A DNA stretch of 64,000 bases from Phycisphaerales bacterium (lineage in GTDB: Bacteria; Planctomycetota; Phycisphaerae; Phycisphaerales; UBA1924): the NCBI GenBank assembly GCA_028289195.1, contig JANQQR010000010.1, positions 1 to 64,000 of the forward strand, written 5' to 3'. Made by a program: the position numbers and the translations under genes. Shown here piece after piece: positions 8,299-18,368 of this stretch; the first letter of the stretch is position 1, and the number at the start of each line of letters is the position of its first letter. Below the pieces are notes generated by a model. It ran no database searches. It saw only the letters and a list, made by a program, of their open reading frames with translations, and had not been told where the DNA came from.

Positions 8299-9983
8299 CG
8301 CGTGTAGTTCGCGCCGGGGTTGGTGTTCACCGTCGCTCCGAATTCATCGACGATCACCGCGGTCGTGTTGCCCGGGACCGGCACCGAGAATCCTGGCGCC
8401 ATCGTCGAATACGCGACGTTCTCGATGACGACGTGACCGGTCCCCGAGACGAGCACACCCGGGCCACCGTTCTCGATGGCCTCGCAACGGCGGATCACAC
8501 CCCCGGTGGTGCAGAACAGCGCGACCCCGTTGAAGGTGTTCCCGTTCAGCACGCAGCTGCGCAGGGACAGCTCACCGCAGGCGAGCCCTCCTGACGAGTC
8601 GGCGAGCACGCCCGAACCGCCGTTGCGCGAAGCATCGACGCCATCGAGACTGCCGTCCCGCAGATCCTCGGCCAAGACCCCGACGAGCGAATTGTCGCTG
8701 AACGAGCCGCCCTCCAGGCGCACGCTGCAATCCACAGCTTGGAGCCCGTTGCCGGTGTTGCCCGTGCAATCCCACGCGAACGAGTGGATCACCCCGCTTT
8801 CGACCAGTGCGCCGCCGTCGAGGTTGTTCGTGCACTTGGACCGCCAGAGCGTGAGGTCCATACCGCTGGCGCGCATTCCTTTCTGCCCGTTGCGAGTGCA
8901 ATCGGTCCACGACCAGGAGAGCACCTTGCTGGGCCCTCCGCCCGAGGCTGTCGCGGTCACACCGTCGCCGGTGTTGCCGGACAACGTTCCGCGCACCATG
9001 GTTGCCGCGACATCCGTCAGGCGCACGCCACTTCCGCCGTTGCCCACGCAATACGAATCGATGAGGCTGGAGAACTGGGCCTCGGTCGGCGTGCTGTTCC
9101 GCAGCTTGACGCCGTCGCCGCCGTTGCCGACCGCTGCGAACGTCTCGAACCCGGCGCGGATATCCACGCACTGGATACCGTCGCCCGTGTTGTTCATTGC
9201 CATCGATCGCGAACACCAGTATTTGCACTCACCCGCGTTCGACGCAAAGAACCCGTTCCCACCGTTGTCGTTGGAGGTGCAATCGATGACCGTGCAGTCG
9301 GCGTCGATCAGGTGGACACCGTCTGCCGAGTTCTGCATCGTGAGACAGTGGACAAGCTCGAAGAGCGAGCCGGGGACCGAGCTGATCAAGTCGATGCCGT
9401 TCGCGCCGTTGCCGCTCGAACCGCATCCGGTGAGCTGGTAGACGTAGGTTCCGGCGCTCGGGGGCGTGATGGCGACGACGCCCCCTCCGCCGTTGCCGCT
9501 CGTGGTGACCTCGTTCAGCTGCAGGCCGCTGAGGTTGTCCAGATGAATCCCATCGCCGGGCCACGCGGCCAACTCCACACGCCCCATCTTGACCGTGAGC
9601 GTCTCGCCAATCGCACCGCCCGACTTGTGCAAGCCGTCCAGAGCGCCGGGCACACCTCGGATGGAGAAACCCCCTCCGTCGATGCCCATGTAGTACGGCT
9701 CTCCCGGAGGGAGGCCCGCTACGTCGATGACGATCCCGTGCTTGCCCGGCTGTCCCAGGACGTCGGCGCACAGGTAGTAATTCCCGGGCGCGCTGATGAC
9801 ATGCACGGCGCTCGGGTCGCCCGGCAGGTCGTTGATGCACACACGCGGCTCGATCTGGTCGAGCGGCTTCATCGTCGGTGTTACGGGGCCCGGAGGCGGC
9901 GCGAGCCTGCCCGCGTGCAGCGCCCCCGCGCATGCGCAAATCGTGGCGAGACCGATCGTTACGGTTGTCTTGGCAGCCATCAT
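8295..9983 (-). CDS. Beta-helix family protein A (562 aa)
   Basis: Exported, signal peptide ending CAGALHAG. The N-box is divergent: RLAPPPGPVTPTMKPLDQIEP, then AVHVISAPGNYYL and GKHGIVIDV. These features group it with the genes at 33923 and 60481 rather than with the standard members. About 450 residues of coils carry N-G-G-x-G-V turns, with Cys at many but not all coil positions. The C-tail is NTNPGANYTR. Two adjacent ATGs follow GGGAGGG; either may be used. The stop codon overlaps that of the cupin gene in a CTAG. Enzymatic activity cannot be deduced. Confidence 0.88.
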   Translation of the reverse strand: MMAAKTTVTIGLATICACAGALHAGRLAPPPGPVTPTMKPLDQIEPRVCINDLPGDPSAVHVISAPGNYYLCADVLGQPGKHGIVIDVAGLPPGEPYYMGIDGGGFSIRGVPGALDGLHKSGGAIGETLTVKMGRVELAAWPGDGIHLDNLSGLQLNEVTTSGNGGGGVVAITPPSAGTYVYQLTGCGSSGNGANGIDLISSVPGSLFELVHCLTMQNSADGVHLIDADCTVIDCTSNDNGGNGFFASNAGECKYWCSRSMAMNNTGDGIQCVDIRAGFETFAAVGNGGDGVKLRNSTPTEAQFSSLIDSYCVGNGGSGVRLTDVAATMVRGTLSGNTGDGVTATASGGGPSKVLSWSWTDCTRNGQKGMRASGMDLTLWRSKCTNNLDGGALVESGVIHSFAWDCTGNTGNGLQAVDCSVRLEGGSFSDNSLVGVLAEDLRDGSLDGVDASRNGGSGVLADSSGGLACGELSLRSCVLNGNTFNGVALFCTTGGVIRRCEAIENGGPGVLVSGTGHVVIENVAYSTMAPGFSVPVPGNTTAVIVDEFGATVNTNPGANYTR

Positions 9984-10012
9984 GGGTCCCTCCCTTGTGA
10001 GGTGCTAGTCAT

Positions 10013-10042
10013 AACCTAGCGCAGGATCGGCGATTTGCAAGC
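10013..10042 (-). promoter_or_regulatory. P-box promoter of beta-helix gene A
   Basis: GCTTGC, 18 bases, TAGGTT on the minus strand, 30 bases before the start codon. The -35 half departs from GCTGGC at one position. Confidence 0.6.
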
Positions 10043-10250
10043 AACTACTGTCGCACCGGGGCTCGGTCTCTGCGGCTGAGAGAACGTAAACGGGCGCCTC
10101 CGCCAACGTCCGCGCTCGCCCGTGCAGGTGGGCGAAACCGCAAAGCACGACACTGCCCACAGCAAGCTGGGTTGATCAAGCGGAGGTCGATTGCACACTG
10201 GAGCGAATCCGCGGGATGCAATCAACGAAACCCGCATCGGAGGTTCCGCC

Positions 10251-11507
10251 ATGCACGCTTCCGCTCTCTCCTTCGCCGCTTCGTTCCTTGCTGCAGCTGT
10301 CGCAACAGGAGACACAACCGCCGTGCTCGGCGGGCGGGTGTTCGACGGCACCGGATTCGTCCCCCGTGATCTGTTCATCCGCGATGGAGTGTTCGTGGAT
10401 CGCCTCGATGCGCCGCCGGATCTGTCCATCGACGCCGAGGGAACATGGATCGTGCCCCCCTACGCCGAGTGCCACACGCACACCTTCCTGACGGGCCCGA
10501 TCTCGGTCGGCAACAGCGAGGAGTTCCTGCGCTCTGGCGTGTTCTACGCGGCGAGCATGAACAACTCGGCCGGCATGGCCGAAGCCTATCAAGCTGCGCT
10601 GCCCGACGGGCCGCGCGTGGATCTCATCTGGGCTCACGGCGGGATCACCCGCACGGAGTGCCACCCGGTGCCCTTGTACCGGACGATCCACGTGCGCTGG
10701 CAGGGCGGCGATCCGGACACCTTCATGAGCGGCGCGCTCGGCAACGTGTTCCACATCGCCGACACGACCGAGCAACTCGAAGCGATCTGGCCCTATGTCC
10801 GGCGCGGCCGCCCGGACATCATCAAGACATTCCTCCTGTACTCCGAGAGCTTCGACCGGGGTGCGGACGCGGAACACAAGGGCATGGACCCGGTGGTGCT
10901 GCGCCGGCTGGTCGAGCTCGCGCACGAGGAGGGGAAGCGTGTCGCGCTGCACATCGAGACCGGGCGCGATTTCGAGAACGGGCTCGAGTGCGGGGTCGAC
11001 GTGTTCGCCCACCTGCCGTACGACTTCGCGCGGACGCCCGAAGCGGACTGGGGCTCCATGAGGATCTCGCCCAACGCCGCGGCGCGCGCTGCGGAGCGCG
11101 GCGTGCCGGTCATGGCGACGCTTTCGCTGGTGACCGCTTCCAAGGACCCGACGAGCCCGCCGGACGAGCCGGCGCCTGGATTCGCGGTCGCCGCGGACAA
11201 CCTGCGCGTGCTCAAGGAGGCCGGAGTCACCATCCTGGTGGGCTCCGACGCGGCATCCCCGGTCGCGGAGATGAACGCGTTGCGCGAGACGGGAGTCTTC
11301 AGCAACCTCGAACTGCTCCGGATGTGGTCGATCGATTCGCCGAAATTCATCTTCCCGGAACGCGACATCGGTTCGCTCGAGCCCGGCGCGGAGGCGAGCC
11401 TGCTGGTGCTCGAGGCAGATCCCCTCGCAGAGTTCGAGGCGGCCGGCCAGATCCGAGCCGCCATGAAGCAGGGCGAGTGGATCGAACTTCAAGCCGCCAC
11501 CGATTGA
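10251..11507 (+). CDS. Exported amidohydrolase family protein
   Basis: About 418 residues from the ATG at 10251, chosen because GGAGG lies 7 bases upstream and a signal peptide follows (MHASALSFAASFLAAAVATG). The amidohydrolase core starts with LGGRVFDGTGF, then the metal-binding HxH in PYAECHTHTF, later His in VALHIETG and AHLPYD, and the catalytic Asp in VGSDAASP. These are the usual residues of the imidazolonepropionase/dihydroorotase superfamily that hydrolyses C-N bonds at a metal centre. The Lys that bridges two metals in some families is not obvious. The substrate is unknown. It converges on putA with only 15 bases between stops. Confidence 0.85.
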   Translation: MHASALSFAASFLAAAVATGDTTAVLGGRVFDGTGFVPRDLFIRDGVFVDRLDAPPDLSIDAEGTWIVPPYAECHTHTFLTGPISVGNSEEFLRSGVFYAASMNNSAGMAEAYQAALPDGPRVDLIWAHGGITRTECHPVPLYRTIHVRWQGGDPDTFMSGALGNVFHIADTTEQLEAIWPYVRRGRPDIIKTFLLYSESFDRGADAEHKGMDPVVLRRLVELAHEEGKRVALHIETGRDFENGLECGVDVFAHLPYDFARTPEADWGSMRISPNAAARAAERGVPVMATLSLVTASKDPTSPPDEPAPGFAVAADNLRVLKEAGVTILVGSDAASPVAEMNALRETGVFSNLELLRMWSIDSPKFIFPERDIGSLEPGAEASLLVLEADPLAEFEAAGQIRAAMKQGEWIELQAATD

Positions 11508-11522
11508 AGGGAACGCGACGCT

Positions 11523-14500
11523 CTACAACTCCGGCGCAAAGCCGCGGCGCATCGTGTTCTCGCACACCGCGCGGGGCTCGACGAACTGGAGCAGGTAGTC
11601 GGCTCCGCCGGCCTTGGACCCGACACCCGACATACCGAATCCGCCGAACGGCTGGCGCCCGACGAGCGCCCCGGTGCAGCCCCGGTTGAGGTAGAGATTG
11701 CCAACACGGAACTCCCGGCGGGCCCGCTCGAGGTTCGCCGGCTTGCGGCTGAACATCCCGCCCGTGAGTTTGTAGGGCGAGCGATTCGCCAGTTCGAGCG
11801 CTTCGTCCATCGTGCCGACCTTCAGGATCGCGAGCACGGGGCCGAAGATCTCCTCACGCGCGATGTCGTGATCCGGCTGGACGCCGGTGAAAATGTGCGG
11901 CCCGACGAACCGCCGGCCGGTGCTCTCCTCGAGGCCCGCGGGCACCTCCAAACCCAGCGCAAGAGTGCTTTGCGCCTTGCCGCGCTCGATGTAATGGAGA
12001 ATCTTCGACTGCGATTCGGCGTCGATGACGGGACCAACGTCCGTGCCGCCCGCCGTCGGATCACCGATGACGAGCGATCGTGTGGACTCGACGAGCCGCT
12101 CCACGAACCAATCGTGGTTCGCCTCGAGCACGATGCACCTGGAGCAGGCGCTGCACTTCTGGCCCTGGAACCCGAAAGCGCTGTGGCGCACGCCCAACAC
12201 GGCCTCGTCGAGGTCCGCCGACTCATCGATGATGACGGCGTTCTTGCCGCCCATCTCGCAGACGACCTTCTTGACGTGCATCTGCTGCTCGGGCGTCACA
12301 CCGGCCGCCTGGATGATGTCCAGGCCGACGGCCTTCGAGCCGGTGAACGCGATGATGGCGACACGCGGATCGCGCACGAGCGCGGCGCCCGTCGTCTCGC
12401 CGGGCCCGGGCAGGAACTGCAGCGCCGGCCGGGGCAGGCCCGCCTCGAAGAGGATGTCGACCATCAGCTTGGCGATCCCCGGCGTCTGCTCCGCGGGCTT
12501 GAGGCACACCGGGTTGCCGCAGACGAGCGCAGCGACGGTCATGCCGCAGCAGATGGCCAGCGGGAAGTTCCACGGCGCGATGACCGCCGCGACGCCCCGG
12601 GGCTGATAGAAGGTCTGATCGAGCTCGCCGATGAACCTGCCCAGGCGCTGGGTTTCGAACAGCGGGACGGCGCAGCGGGCGTAGTACTCACAGAAGTCGA
12701 TGGCCTCGCACACATCCGCGTCCGCCTCGCGCCACGTCTTGCCCGCTTCCTTGATCATGACTCCGGCGAGCTCGTCGCGACGCTCGCGCATGATCCGCGC
12801 AGCCTCGGTGAGCACCCGCGCCCTGACCCGCGGATCGGTGTCGCGCCACTGGGGGAAGAACTCCGCGGCCGCGCCCAGAGCCCTCTCCGCGTCCTGGGGC
12901 GACTGGTCGTTGGTCACCTCCGGCACTCCCGACGCGCGCACCGCGGCGTCGAACGTGCCGCGCTCATGCGCGTGGGCGAAGTCCCGCATCGGCTCGGTCA
13001 TGAACGGGCGTCCGTCCCCCACTCCATCCGGCGATGGGCTCAGCGCGTGGCGCTCCGGCGCTGTCTGCAGCCGATCGGGTTCGGCATCGCCGGCGCCGTG
13101 GGGGCTCGCCAGGAGCATCGACTCGTCGGCGTTGTCGAGGAACCCGGCCTTGAGCCAGCTCTCGTTGCTCGTGTTCTCCAGCAGGCGGCGCACGAGGTAC
13201 GCCATCCCCGGGATCATCTCGCCGACGGGCACGTACTCGCGCACGCGCAGGCCCATCTGGGCGGCGGCGTCCTTGAGCTCGTCGGCCATGCCGTGGAGCA
13301 TCTGGAGCTCGATGGCATTCCCGGGAAGGTCGCGACGCTCCAGCCCCTCGAGCGCGCTCGCGATCGAACGCACGTTGTGCGAGCCGAGCGCCAGCTTGAC
13401 GCCTCCCTCGTCCGTTGACCTCGGCGTTGAGTCGAGGAAGCGCTGCGCCATGCGCTCGAAGCACGCGTCGGTGTCGCGTTTGTTCGACCACACCGGGCAC
13501 GGCCAGCCCATCTCCTCGGCGTGGATCGTCTCGTAATCCCAGTACGCGCCCTTGACGAGGCGGACCGTGACGCGACGCCCGGTGCGCTTGGCCCACGACG
13601 CGATGCGTTCGGCATCGTCGTCGCCGCTGACGAGGTAGGCCTGCATCGCGAGGCCCGCCTCGAAATCGACGGCCTCGCAGCAGCGCTCGAACAGCTCGAG
13701 GGTCAAGTCCTTGAGCTCGAACTGCTCCATATCAAAGTTGATAAGCACGCCCTTGTCCCGGGCGAGCTCGAGGATCGGAACGATCCGCGTCATTAGGTCA
13801 GCGATGGCGCCCTCGGTATCGATCGGATCGCTCTTGGCGCTGAGCGAGGAGATCTTGATCGACACGTTCGTGCGGGGCACGACCCCGAGGTGGTCGCGCT
13901 CGAGGCGCTCAGTCTCGGGCCAGGAGGCGACAGTCTCGGGCAGGTTGCCGACGAGATCGAGGTACTTCCGCTGGTACATGTCCGCCTCGGCGTCGGACAC
14001 GCACGCCTCACCGAGGAGATCGACGCTGAAGGCGATCCCGCTCTTCCACAGCTTCTCGAGCTTGGGCAGGGCGTCGGCGGCGTCGGTCCCGGCGATGAAT
14101 TTGCCGGCCATCCCCTTGATCTGAGAGCTGATGGTCGAACTCATCACGCCCTTGGCGAGCCCGCCGGCGGCCAGGCCGAGGTTCATGCCGGGCGGCGGCG
14201 TCACGCCGGGCTGCGAGAGGTAGTCCGTCAGATGATCGTGGATCGCGTCCGACGTGCGCAGCATCGGGAACGCGTCGACGAACCGGAACAGCTGCACCTT
14301 GAACTCGTGGTCCTTCATGGACCAGTCCATGAGCTTGTCGGACCAGAACTTGCTCGACAGCAGCCCGCTCTTGCGCCCGCGCGCCCGCGCGAGCATGTCG
14401 GCGCCGATGGCACCGATGCGCTGCTCGTCGGCGCCGGCCAGACCGTTGGGCGCATCGGCGCGGGCGGATCGCGCCGGCGCGGGAACAGAGACGGGCTTGG

Positions 14501-14534
14501 ACGGCGCCTGCGAGCGCCGGGAGAAGATCGCCAT
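11523..14534 (-). CDS. putA: Bifunctional proline dehydrogenase / L-glutamate-gamma-semialdehyde dehydrogenase
   Basis: Oxidises proline to glutamate in two steps, FAD-linked then NAD-linked. The start at 14534 follows AAAGGA and gives 1003 residues. The proline dehydrogenase half contains LLGEACVSDAEADMYQRKYL, NFDMEQFELKDLTLELFERC and RLVKGAYWDYE. The aldehyde dehydrogenase half contains the APWNFPLAICCGM region, NPVCLKPAEQTPGIAKL, the FTGSKAVG nucleotide loop, EMGGKNAVII and the catalytic Cys in GFQGQKCSACSRC. No N-terminal ribbon-helix-helix domain is present, so it is not an autoregulatory PutA. Confidence 0.95.
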   Translation of the reverse strand: MAIFSRRSQAPSKPVSVPAPARSARADAPNGLAGADEQRIGAIGADMLARARGRKSGLLSSKFWSDKLMDWSMKDHEFKVQLFRFVDAFPMLRTSDAIHDHLTDYLSQPGVTPPPGMNLGLAAGGLAKGVMSSTISSQIKGMAGKFIAGTDAADALPKLEKLWKSGIAFSVDLLGEACVSDAEADMYQRKYLDLVGNLPETVASWPETERLERDHLGVVPRTNVSIKISSLSAKSDPIDTEGAIADLMTRIVPILELARDKGVLINFDMEQFELKDLTLELFERCCEAVDFEAGLAMQAYLVSGDDDAERIASWAKRTGRRVTVRLVKGAYWDYETIHAEEMGWPCPVWSNKRDTDACFERMAQRFLDSTPRSTDEGGVKLALGSHNVRSIASALEGLERRDLPGNAIELQMLHGMADELKDAAAQMGLRVREYVPVGEMIPGMAYLVRRLLENTSNESWLKAGFLDNADESMLLASPHGAGDAEPDRLQTAPERHALSPSPDGVGDGRPFMTEPMRDFAHAHERGTFDAAVRASGVPEVTNDQSPQDAERALGAAAEFFPQWRDTDPRVRARVLTEAARIMRERRDELAGVMIKEAGKTWREADADVCEAIDFCEYYARCAVPLFETQRLGRFIGELDQTFYQPRGVAAVIAPWNFPLAICCGMTVAALVCGNPVCLKPAEQTPGIAKLMVDILFEAGLPRPALQFLPGPGETTGAALVRDPRVAIIAFTGSKAVGLDIIQAAGVTPEQQMHVKKVVCEMGGKNAVIIDESADLDEAVLGVRHSAFGFQGQKCSACSRCIVLEANHDWFVERLVESTRSLVIGDPTAGGTDVGPVIDAESQSKILHYIERGKAQSTLALGLEVPAGLEESTGRRFVGPHIFTGVQPDHDIAREEIFGPVLAILKVGTMDEALELANRSPYKLTGGMFSRKPANLERARREFRVGNLYLNRGCTGALVGRQPFGGFGMSGVGSKAGGADYLLQFVEPRAVCENTMRRGFAPEL

Positions 14535-14636
14535 TCGCGGTCCTTTCGCCGGGCCTGCTGGGGTCACGGAGCCCGGGGGACCGGATTGTACGGGAGAGCA
14601 GCGACGCCGAGTCGACGGGCGATCCCCGCGACCCGA

Positions 14637-15950
14637 TCAGCGGGCGAAGTTTGCCCACGGATCGGTGGTCAGGACCACGCTGGGCGCGCTGTTGCCCAAG
14701 ACGGGAGGCGGCACCCCCCCCGAGAGATCGACGATCGGGCCGTAACGGTTCCCGGCAGCCACATCGAAATTGACAACGTTGCCGAAGGCGCTGTTGCGGA
14801 TGATCAGATTGCCGGCGTTGTCGATGTCGAACCCGATGTCCGACGCGTTGCAGATGTTGCCCTCGATTCGATTGCGCAAGCCCGTCGCCCGCACACCCGC
14901 TCCGACACTCCCGCCGAGACCGTCCTGCTCGCTCACGTTGTTCAAGACGAGGCAATCATCCCCGACACGTATCCCTCCGTTGAAGTTGCGCGCGGATTGG
15001 CACCCAAGAATGGCTACCCCTACGGTGCCGATGATTGCTGTCCCGCCGTTGTTGTACGAAGCGCAGTCGGTGATCAGCCCGGCGGAGATCTCGATGCCGT
15101 TCTCATCGTTGCTGCTCGCCTGCGAATTCGAGACGGTCGCTCCGATACCCAGATCGACGCCGTTGAGCCCGTTCTGACGCGCGACGCAATGCGCAACGAC
15201 CCCCGAGGTACCCCCGTCGATCCCGTGCATCCCGTTGAATTCAGAGACGCTGCCTTCAACCAAGCTGCCGTTGAGAATGCTGATGCCGTTGCGGCCATTC
15301 CTGGCTGACACGCAGTTGCGGATGACCGAGTTGCTCCGCACCTCGATGCCATCGTCCTGGTTGTCCACCGCGGTGCAACCAAACACGAGCGAGCCGGAAT
15401 CGACTCGGATTCCGTCCTCCTCGTTCATTCGGGTGATACAGCCCACGATATGGGCGTTGGTCCACGCCCAGATTCCCCCGCCTTTGTTGTTCTCCACGCG
15501 GAGATTCTCGATGCGCACCGAGTCCGAGTTCACCACCAGGTCGATTCCTTCGCCGCCCCAGTCTCGGATCGTCCCGTTGTGGATGTAGATGTTCTCGACG
15601 CTCGAGTTCGCCGTGATCCCGTTGAGCGACTCACCCGCGAGCGGCGGAGGCGGGTTCAGGCCCCGGACGTCGAATCCGTTGAGGTCGATGCTGACATTCG
15701 ACGCGGCAATCTCGATGCCGTTCTTGGCGTTCACACCGTTCAGGTTCTCGCTCAGGTAGTACGAGCCGGGCAGAGAGATCACGTACAGGCTGGAGGCATT
15801 GCCGGGCGTGTGTTCCTGACTGATCTCGGTCCGCGGCCCGAACCGGCCCGTTTCTGAGACCGGTCCGGACGGGGGAGCGAGGGGGCCCGCATGTGCGGCG
15901 GCACCAGCGGCCAACGGAACGAACAGAGCGAGTGCGGCTCCAAGTCGCAT
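14637..15950 (-). CDS. Beta-helix family protein B (437 aa)
   Basis: Exported, signal peptide MRLGAALALFVPLAAGAAAH, with GGAGG 7 bases before the ATG. The N-box is of the TGRFGPR type (GPLAPPSGPVSETGRFGPRT). A proline run inside the first helix turn (RGLNPPPPLAGESLNG) is unusual for the family. Regular coils follow, for example CTAVDNQDDGIEVRSNSVIRNC. The C-tail is TTDPWANFAR, ending in Arg instead of an aromatic. It lies 21 bases behind gene C on the same strand and has no P-box, so it is probably the second gene of a C-B operon. Confidence 0.92.
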   Translation of the reverse strand: MRLGAALALFVPLAAGAAAHAGPLAPPSGPVSETGRFGPRTEISQEHTPGNASSLYVISLPGSYYLSENLNGVNAKNGIEIAASNVSIDLNGFDVRGLNPPPPLAGESLNGITANSSVENIYIHNGTIRDWGGEGIDLVVNSDSVRIENLRVENNKGGGIWAWTNAHIVGCITRMNEEDGIRVDSGSLVFGCTAVDNQDDGIEVRSNSVIRNCVSARNGRNGISILNGSLVEGSVSEFNGMHGIDGGTSGVVAHCVARQNGLNGVDLGIGATVSNSQASSNDENGIEISAGLITDCASYNNGGTAIIGTVGVAILGCQSARNFNGGIRVGDDCLVLNNVSEQDGLGGSVGAGVRATGLRNRIEGNICNASDIGFDIDNAGNLIIRNSAFGNVVNFDVAAGNRYGPIVDLSGGVPPPVLGNSAPSVVLTTDPWANFAR

Positions 15951-15971
15951 GGCTTGCCTCCAAGTCGAGAG

Positions 15972-17168
15972 CTAGAAGTCGAAGTTCGCCCACGGGTTCG
16001 AGTTGACGAAACCGGGCCCCGGGTTGATCACGATCTGGGCGTAGTCGTTGTTGGCACCGCTGATGCTGTAGTCGGCGCCGAAGCTACCGCGAGCGGAGTT
16101 CCGCACAACGAAGTTGTGATCGCCGATAACGGAGAGGCCGATTCCGTTGCCGATCATGTTGTTGGCGTCGATCCGGCTGGCCTCTCCGAGAACCTGGATG
16201 CCCGCCCTGGCGATGGCAAAGCCATTGTTCGTGCACAGGTTCCCGACGATGTAGCACCTGTCGCCGACGAGGATGCCGTCTTGGTCGTTCGATGACGCCT
16301 GGCATCCCGAGACCAGCGAGTCAGCGTCCACGACGATCCCGCTCCCGGCGTTGTTCGAGGCCAGGCAGCCCACGACGACGGAACGGGCACTGCAATCGAT
16401 CCCGATTCCTGCGTTCGCAATTGCCGTGCAGTTCTCTATGAGCGCGCCGGCGCTGACCTCGATGCCGAGCCCGCCGCTGCCGGACACCGTGCACCCGTAC
16501 ATCCGGAACCGGAGGCCCGCGAACAACCCCTGGCTGGCGCTGTCGACGATCGCCACCCCGCGGAACGTGCAGTCCGCGCCCACTGCCGATCCCGACGCGA
16601 GTGCGCCCTCGATGGTGCAGTCGATCACCTGCGTATGTTCCTGGCATGCGAGCGATGTGCCCGTGCATTCCCGCAGGATGCACCGCTCGACGATCGATTC
16701 GGGGCCGACCAGGATCCCGCCCCCGCCCTCAATGGTTATGTCCGCGAGCCGGATCGCTTCAGCGCTCGAGAACTCGATCGCGGCGATGGGCCATTTCAGG
16801 AACGAGCCGTTCCGGATATCTAGGTTGCGCACTCCCCCGAAGCCGATCGAGATGCCGCTCTCGGCTCCGGCGACCCCCAGGATCTCGTTCCCGCCGAGAT
16901 CGATGGTCACCCCGCGCGAAGCGATCTCGATCGCGCTCTTCCCGGATTCGCCGGTGATGGCCCGCGCCAGGTAGTACGAGCCACGCTGCGTGATCCGGAA
17001 CTGGCTGTCGGCGTCGCCCGGGGTGTTGACCTCGTTGATCTCGATGCGCGGGCCGAAGCGCCCGGTCGAGGCGATCGGTCCCGCCGGCGGATTGAGCGAC
17101 CCCGCGAACACGCCCGGGTGCACGAGCACCACGGCGGCGAACAGGCCGCACATCGATCTGAGTCTCAT
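15972..17168 (-). CDS. Beta-helix family protein C (398 aa)
   Basis: The start at 17168 follows GGGAGG; the longer frame upstream has no signal peptide. The leader is MRLRSMCGLFAAVVLVHPGV. The N-box is of the TGRFGPR type with NTPGDADSQFRITQRGSYYL. The early coils are irregular and short, and the later ones regular (CTAIANAGIGIDCSARSVV, CLASNNAGSGI). The C-tail NSNPWANFDF ends in an aromatic. It is the first gene of a two-gene unit with B. Confidence 0.92.
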   Translation of the reverse strand: MRLRSMCGLFAAVVLVHPGVFAGSLNPPAGPIASTGRFGPRIEINEVNTPGDADSQFRITQRGSYYLARAITGESGKSAIEIASRGVTIDLGGNEILGVAGAESGISIGFGGVRNLDIRNGSFLKWPIAAIEFSSAEAIRLADITIEGGGGILVGPESIVERCILRECTGTSLACQEHTQVIDCTIEGALASGSAVGADCTFRGVAIVDSASQGLFAGLRFRMYGCTVSGSGGLGIEVSAGALIENCTAIANAGIGIDCSARSVVVGCLASNNAGSGIVVDADSLVSGCQASSNDQDGILVGDRCYIVGNLCTNNGFAIARAGIQVLGEASRIDANNMIGNGIGLSVIGDHNFVVRNSARGSFGADYSISGANNDYAQIVINPGPGFVNSNPWANFDF

Positions 17169-17204
17169 GGCATCCTCCCTGAGCGCGTCCGCGCTCCATG
17201 CACA

Positions 17205-17234
17205 AACGTACACGCGCCGGGGAGAGAAGCCAGC
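17205..17234 (-). promoter_or_regulatory. P-box promoter of genes C and B
   Basis: GCTGGC, 18 bases, TACGTT on the minus strand, 37 bases before the start codon of gene C. Confidence 0.7.
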
Positions 17235-17288
17235 GAGGGGAGGGCGAATGGCCCCCAGGTATTCAGATCGGCTGGGAATCGGGAGGAA

Positions 17289-18368
17289 TCACGCGGCCTG
17301 CGGAGCCCGCGCTGCGTCGGGGCTGGCGTCCAGCACGCTCACGCGACCGCGCCCCGCCTGCTTGCAGCGGTGCAGCTCGGCCTCGACTCGTCCGAGCACC
17401 TCGTCGACCGACGCCGTCGTGCCGCCGGGGAGCCACACGGCGCCGATGCTCGCCGAGATCGGCAGCACAGAACCCTTGTGGCTGAACCCGCTGTCGGAGA
17501 CCTTGGAGCGCACACGATTCAGCACCGCGCGAGCGCGATCCGGAGAGTCGCACCCTCCCAGGACGATGGTGAACTCATCACCGCCGGTGCGCGCCGCGAG
17601 ATCCGCGTCGCGGAGCCCCGAGAGCATGCGCCGGGCTGCCTCGCAGAGCACCGCGTCGCCCGCATCGTGCCCGTGCGAGTCGTTGGTGATCTTGAATCGG
17701 TCCAGGTCCAGCACCGCGACCGCGACACCTTCGCTGGATGCCGGGAGTCGCAGCAGATGCTCCGCGAGTGCGCGGCGACCGCCTTCGCGGTTCCACAGGC
17801 GAGTGAGATCGTCGATGAGGCGAGTCTGCTGCTCGTCCATCATGTTCTCGACGAGGGATGCCTGCACGGAGCACGCCGAGGCTGCGCACAATTCGCTCTC
17901 TGCGATCGCCGCCAGGTCCCGGAGGAGCTCGAGGTCCTCAGCGGCAAACTCGCGGGCGTTTCGATCGATCACGCACAGCGACCCGATCGACTTCCCGTCA
18001 GCGGCTCGCACGACGGCGCCCGCGTACATCGAGATACCGGGCTCGCCCGTGACCAGCGGGTTCTGAGCAAAGCGATCGTCCTTGGAGGCGTCGGGCACGT
18101 ACAGGAGGCCGGACTCTGCGACGATCGTGTGCGCACAGAACGCGACGTCCCTCCCGGTCTCGGCGATATCCAGACCCTGGATGGACTTGAACCACTGGCG
18201 ATCACCGTCCAGGAGCGACAGCGCGGCTATATCGGTCTGAAAGAGCCGGCGGGCGATCCGTGTGATCCGCTCGAAGCGTTCCTCGAGCGGTGTGTCGAGC
18301 TGATTGAGCGATCGCAGAGCCTGCAATCGGTCTGCTTCATCCTTCGGCAACGGCGCATGGGCGAACAT
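17289..18368 (-). CDS. GAF-domain diguanylate cyclase
   Basis: About 359 residues from the ATG at 18368, which AAGGGG precedes; the longer frame contains a Cys-rich stretch unlike a protein start. A GAF domain (LDTPLEERFERITRIARRLF through SLCVIDRNAREF) probably senses a small ligand. It is followed by a GGDEF domain with LTRLWNREGGRRAL, LDLDRFKITNDSHGHDAGD and an intact active site RTGGDEFTIVLGG. An RDAD inhibitory site lies five residues before GGDEF, so product inhibition by cyclic di-GMP is expected. There is no membrane segment. Cyclic di-GMP commonly controls surface attachment, which may matter beside an array of exported proteins, but no direct link is visible. Confidence 0.93.
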   Translation of the reverse strand: MFAHAPLPKDEADRLQALRSLNQLDTPLEERFERITRIARRLFQTDIAALSLLDGDRQWFKSIQGLDIAETGRDVAFCAHTIVAESGLLYVPDASKDDRFAQNPLVTGEPGISMYAGAVVRAADGKSIGSLCVIDRNAREFAAEDLELLRDLAAIAESELCAASACSVQASLVENMMDEQQTRLIDDLTRLWNREGGRRALAEHLLRLPASSEGVAVAVLDLDRFKITNDSHGHDAGDAVLCEAARRMLSGLRDADLAARTGGDEFTIVLGGCDSPDRARAVLNRVRSKVSDSGFSHKGSVLPISASIGAVWLPGGTTASVDEVLGRVEAELHRCKQAGRGRVSVLDASPDAARAPQAA

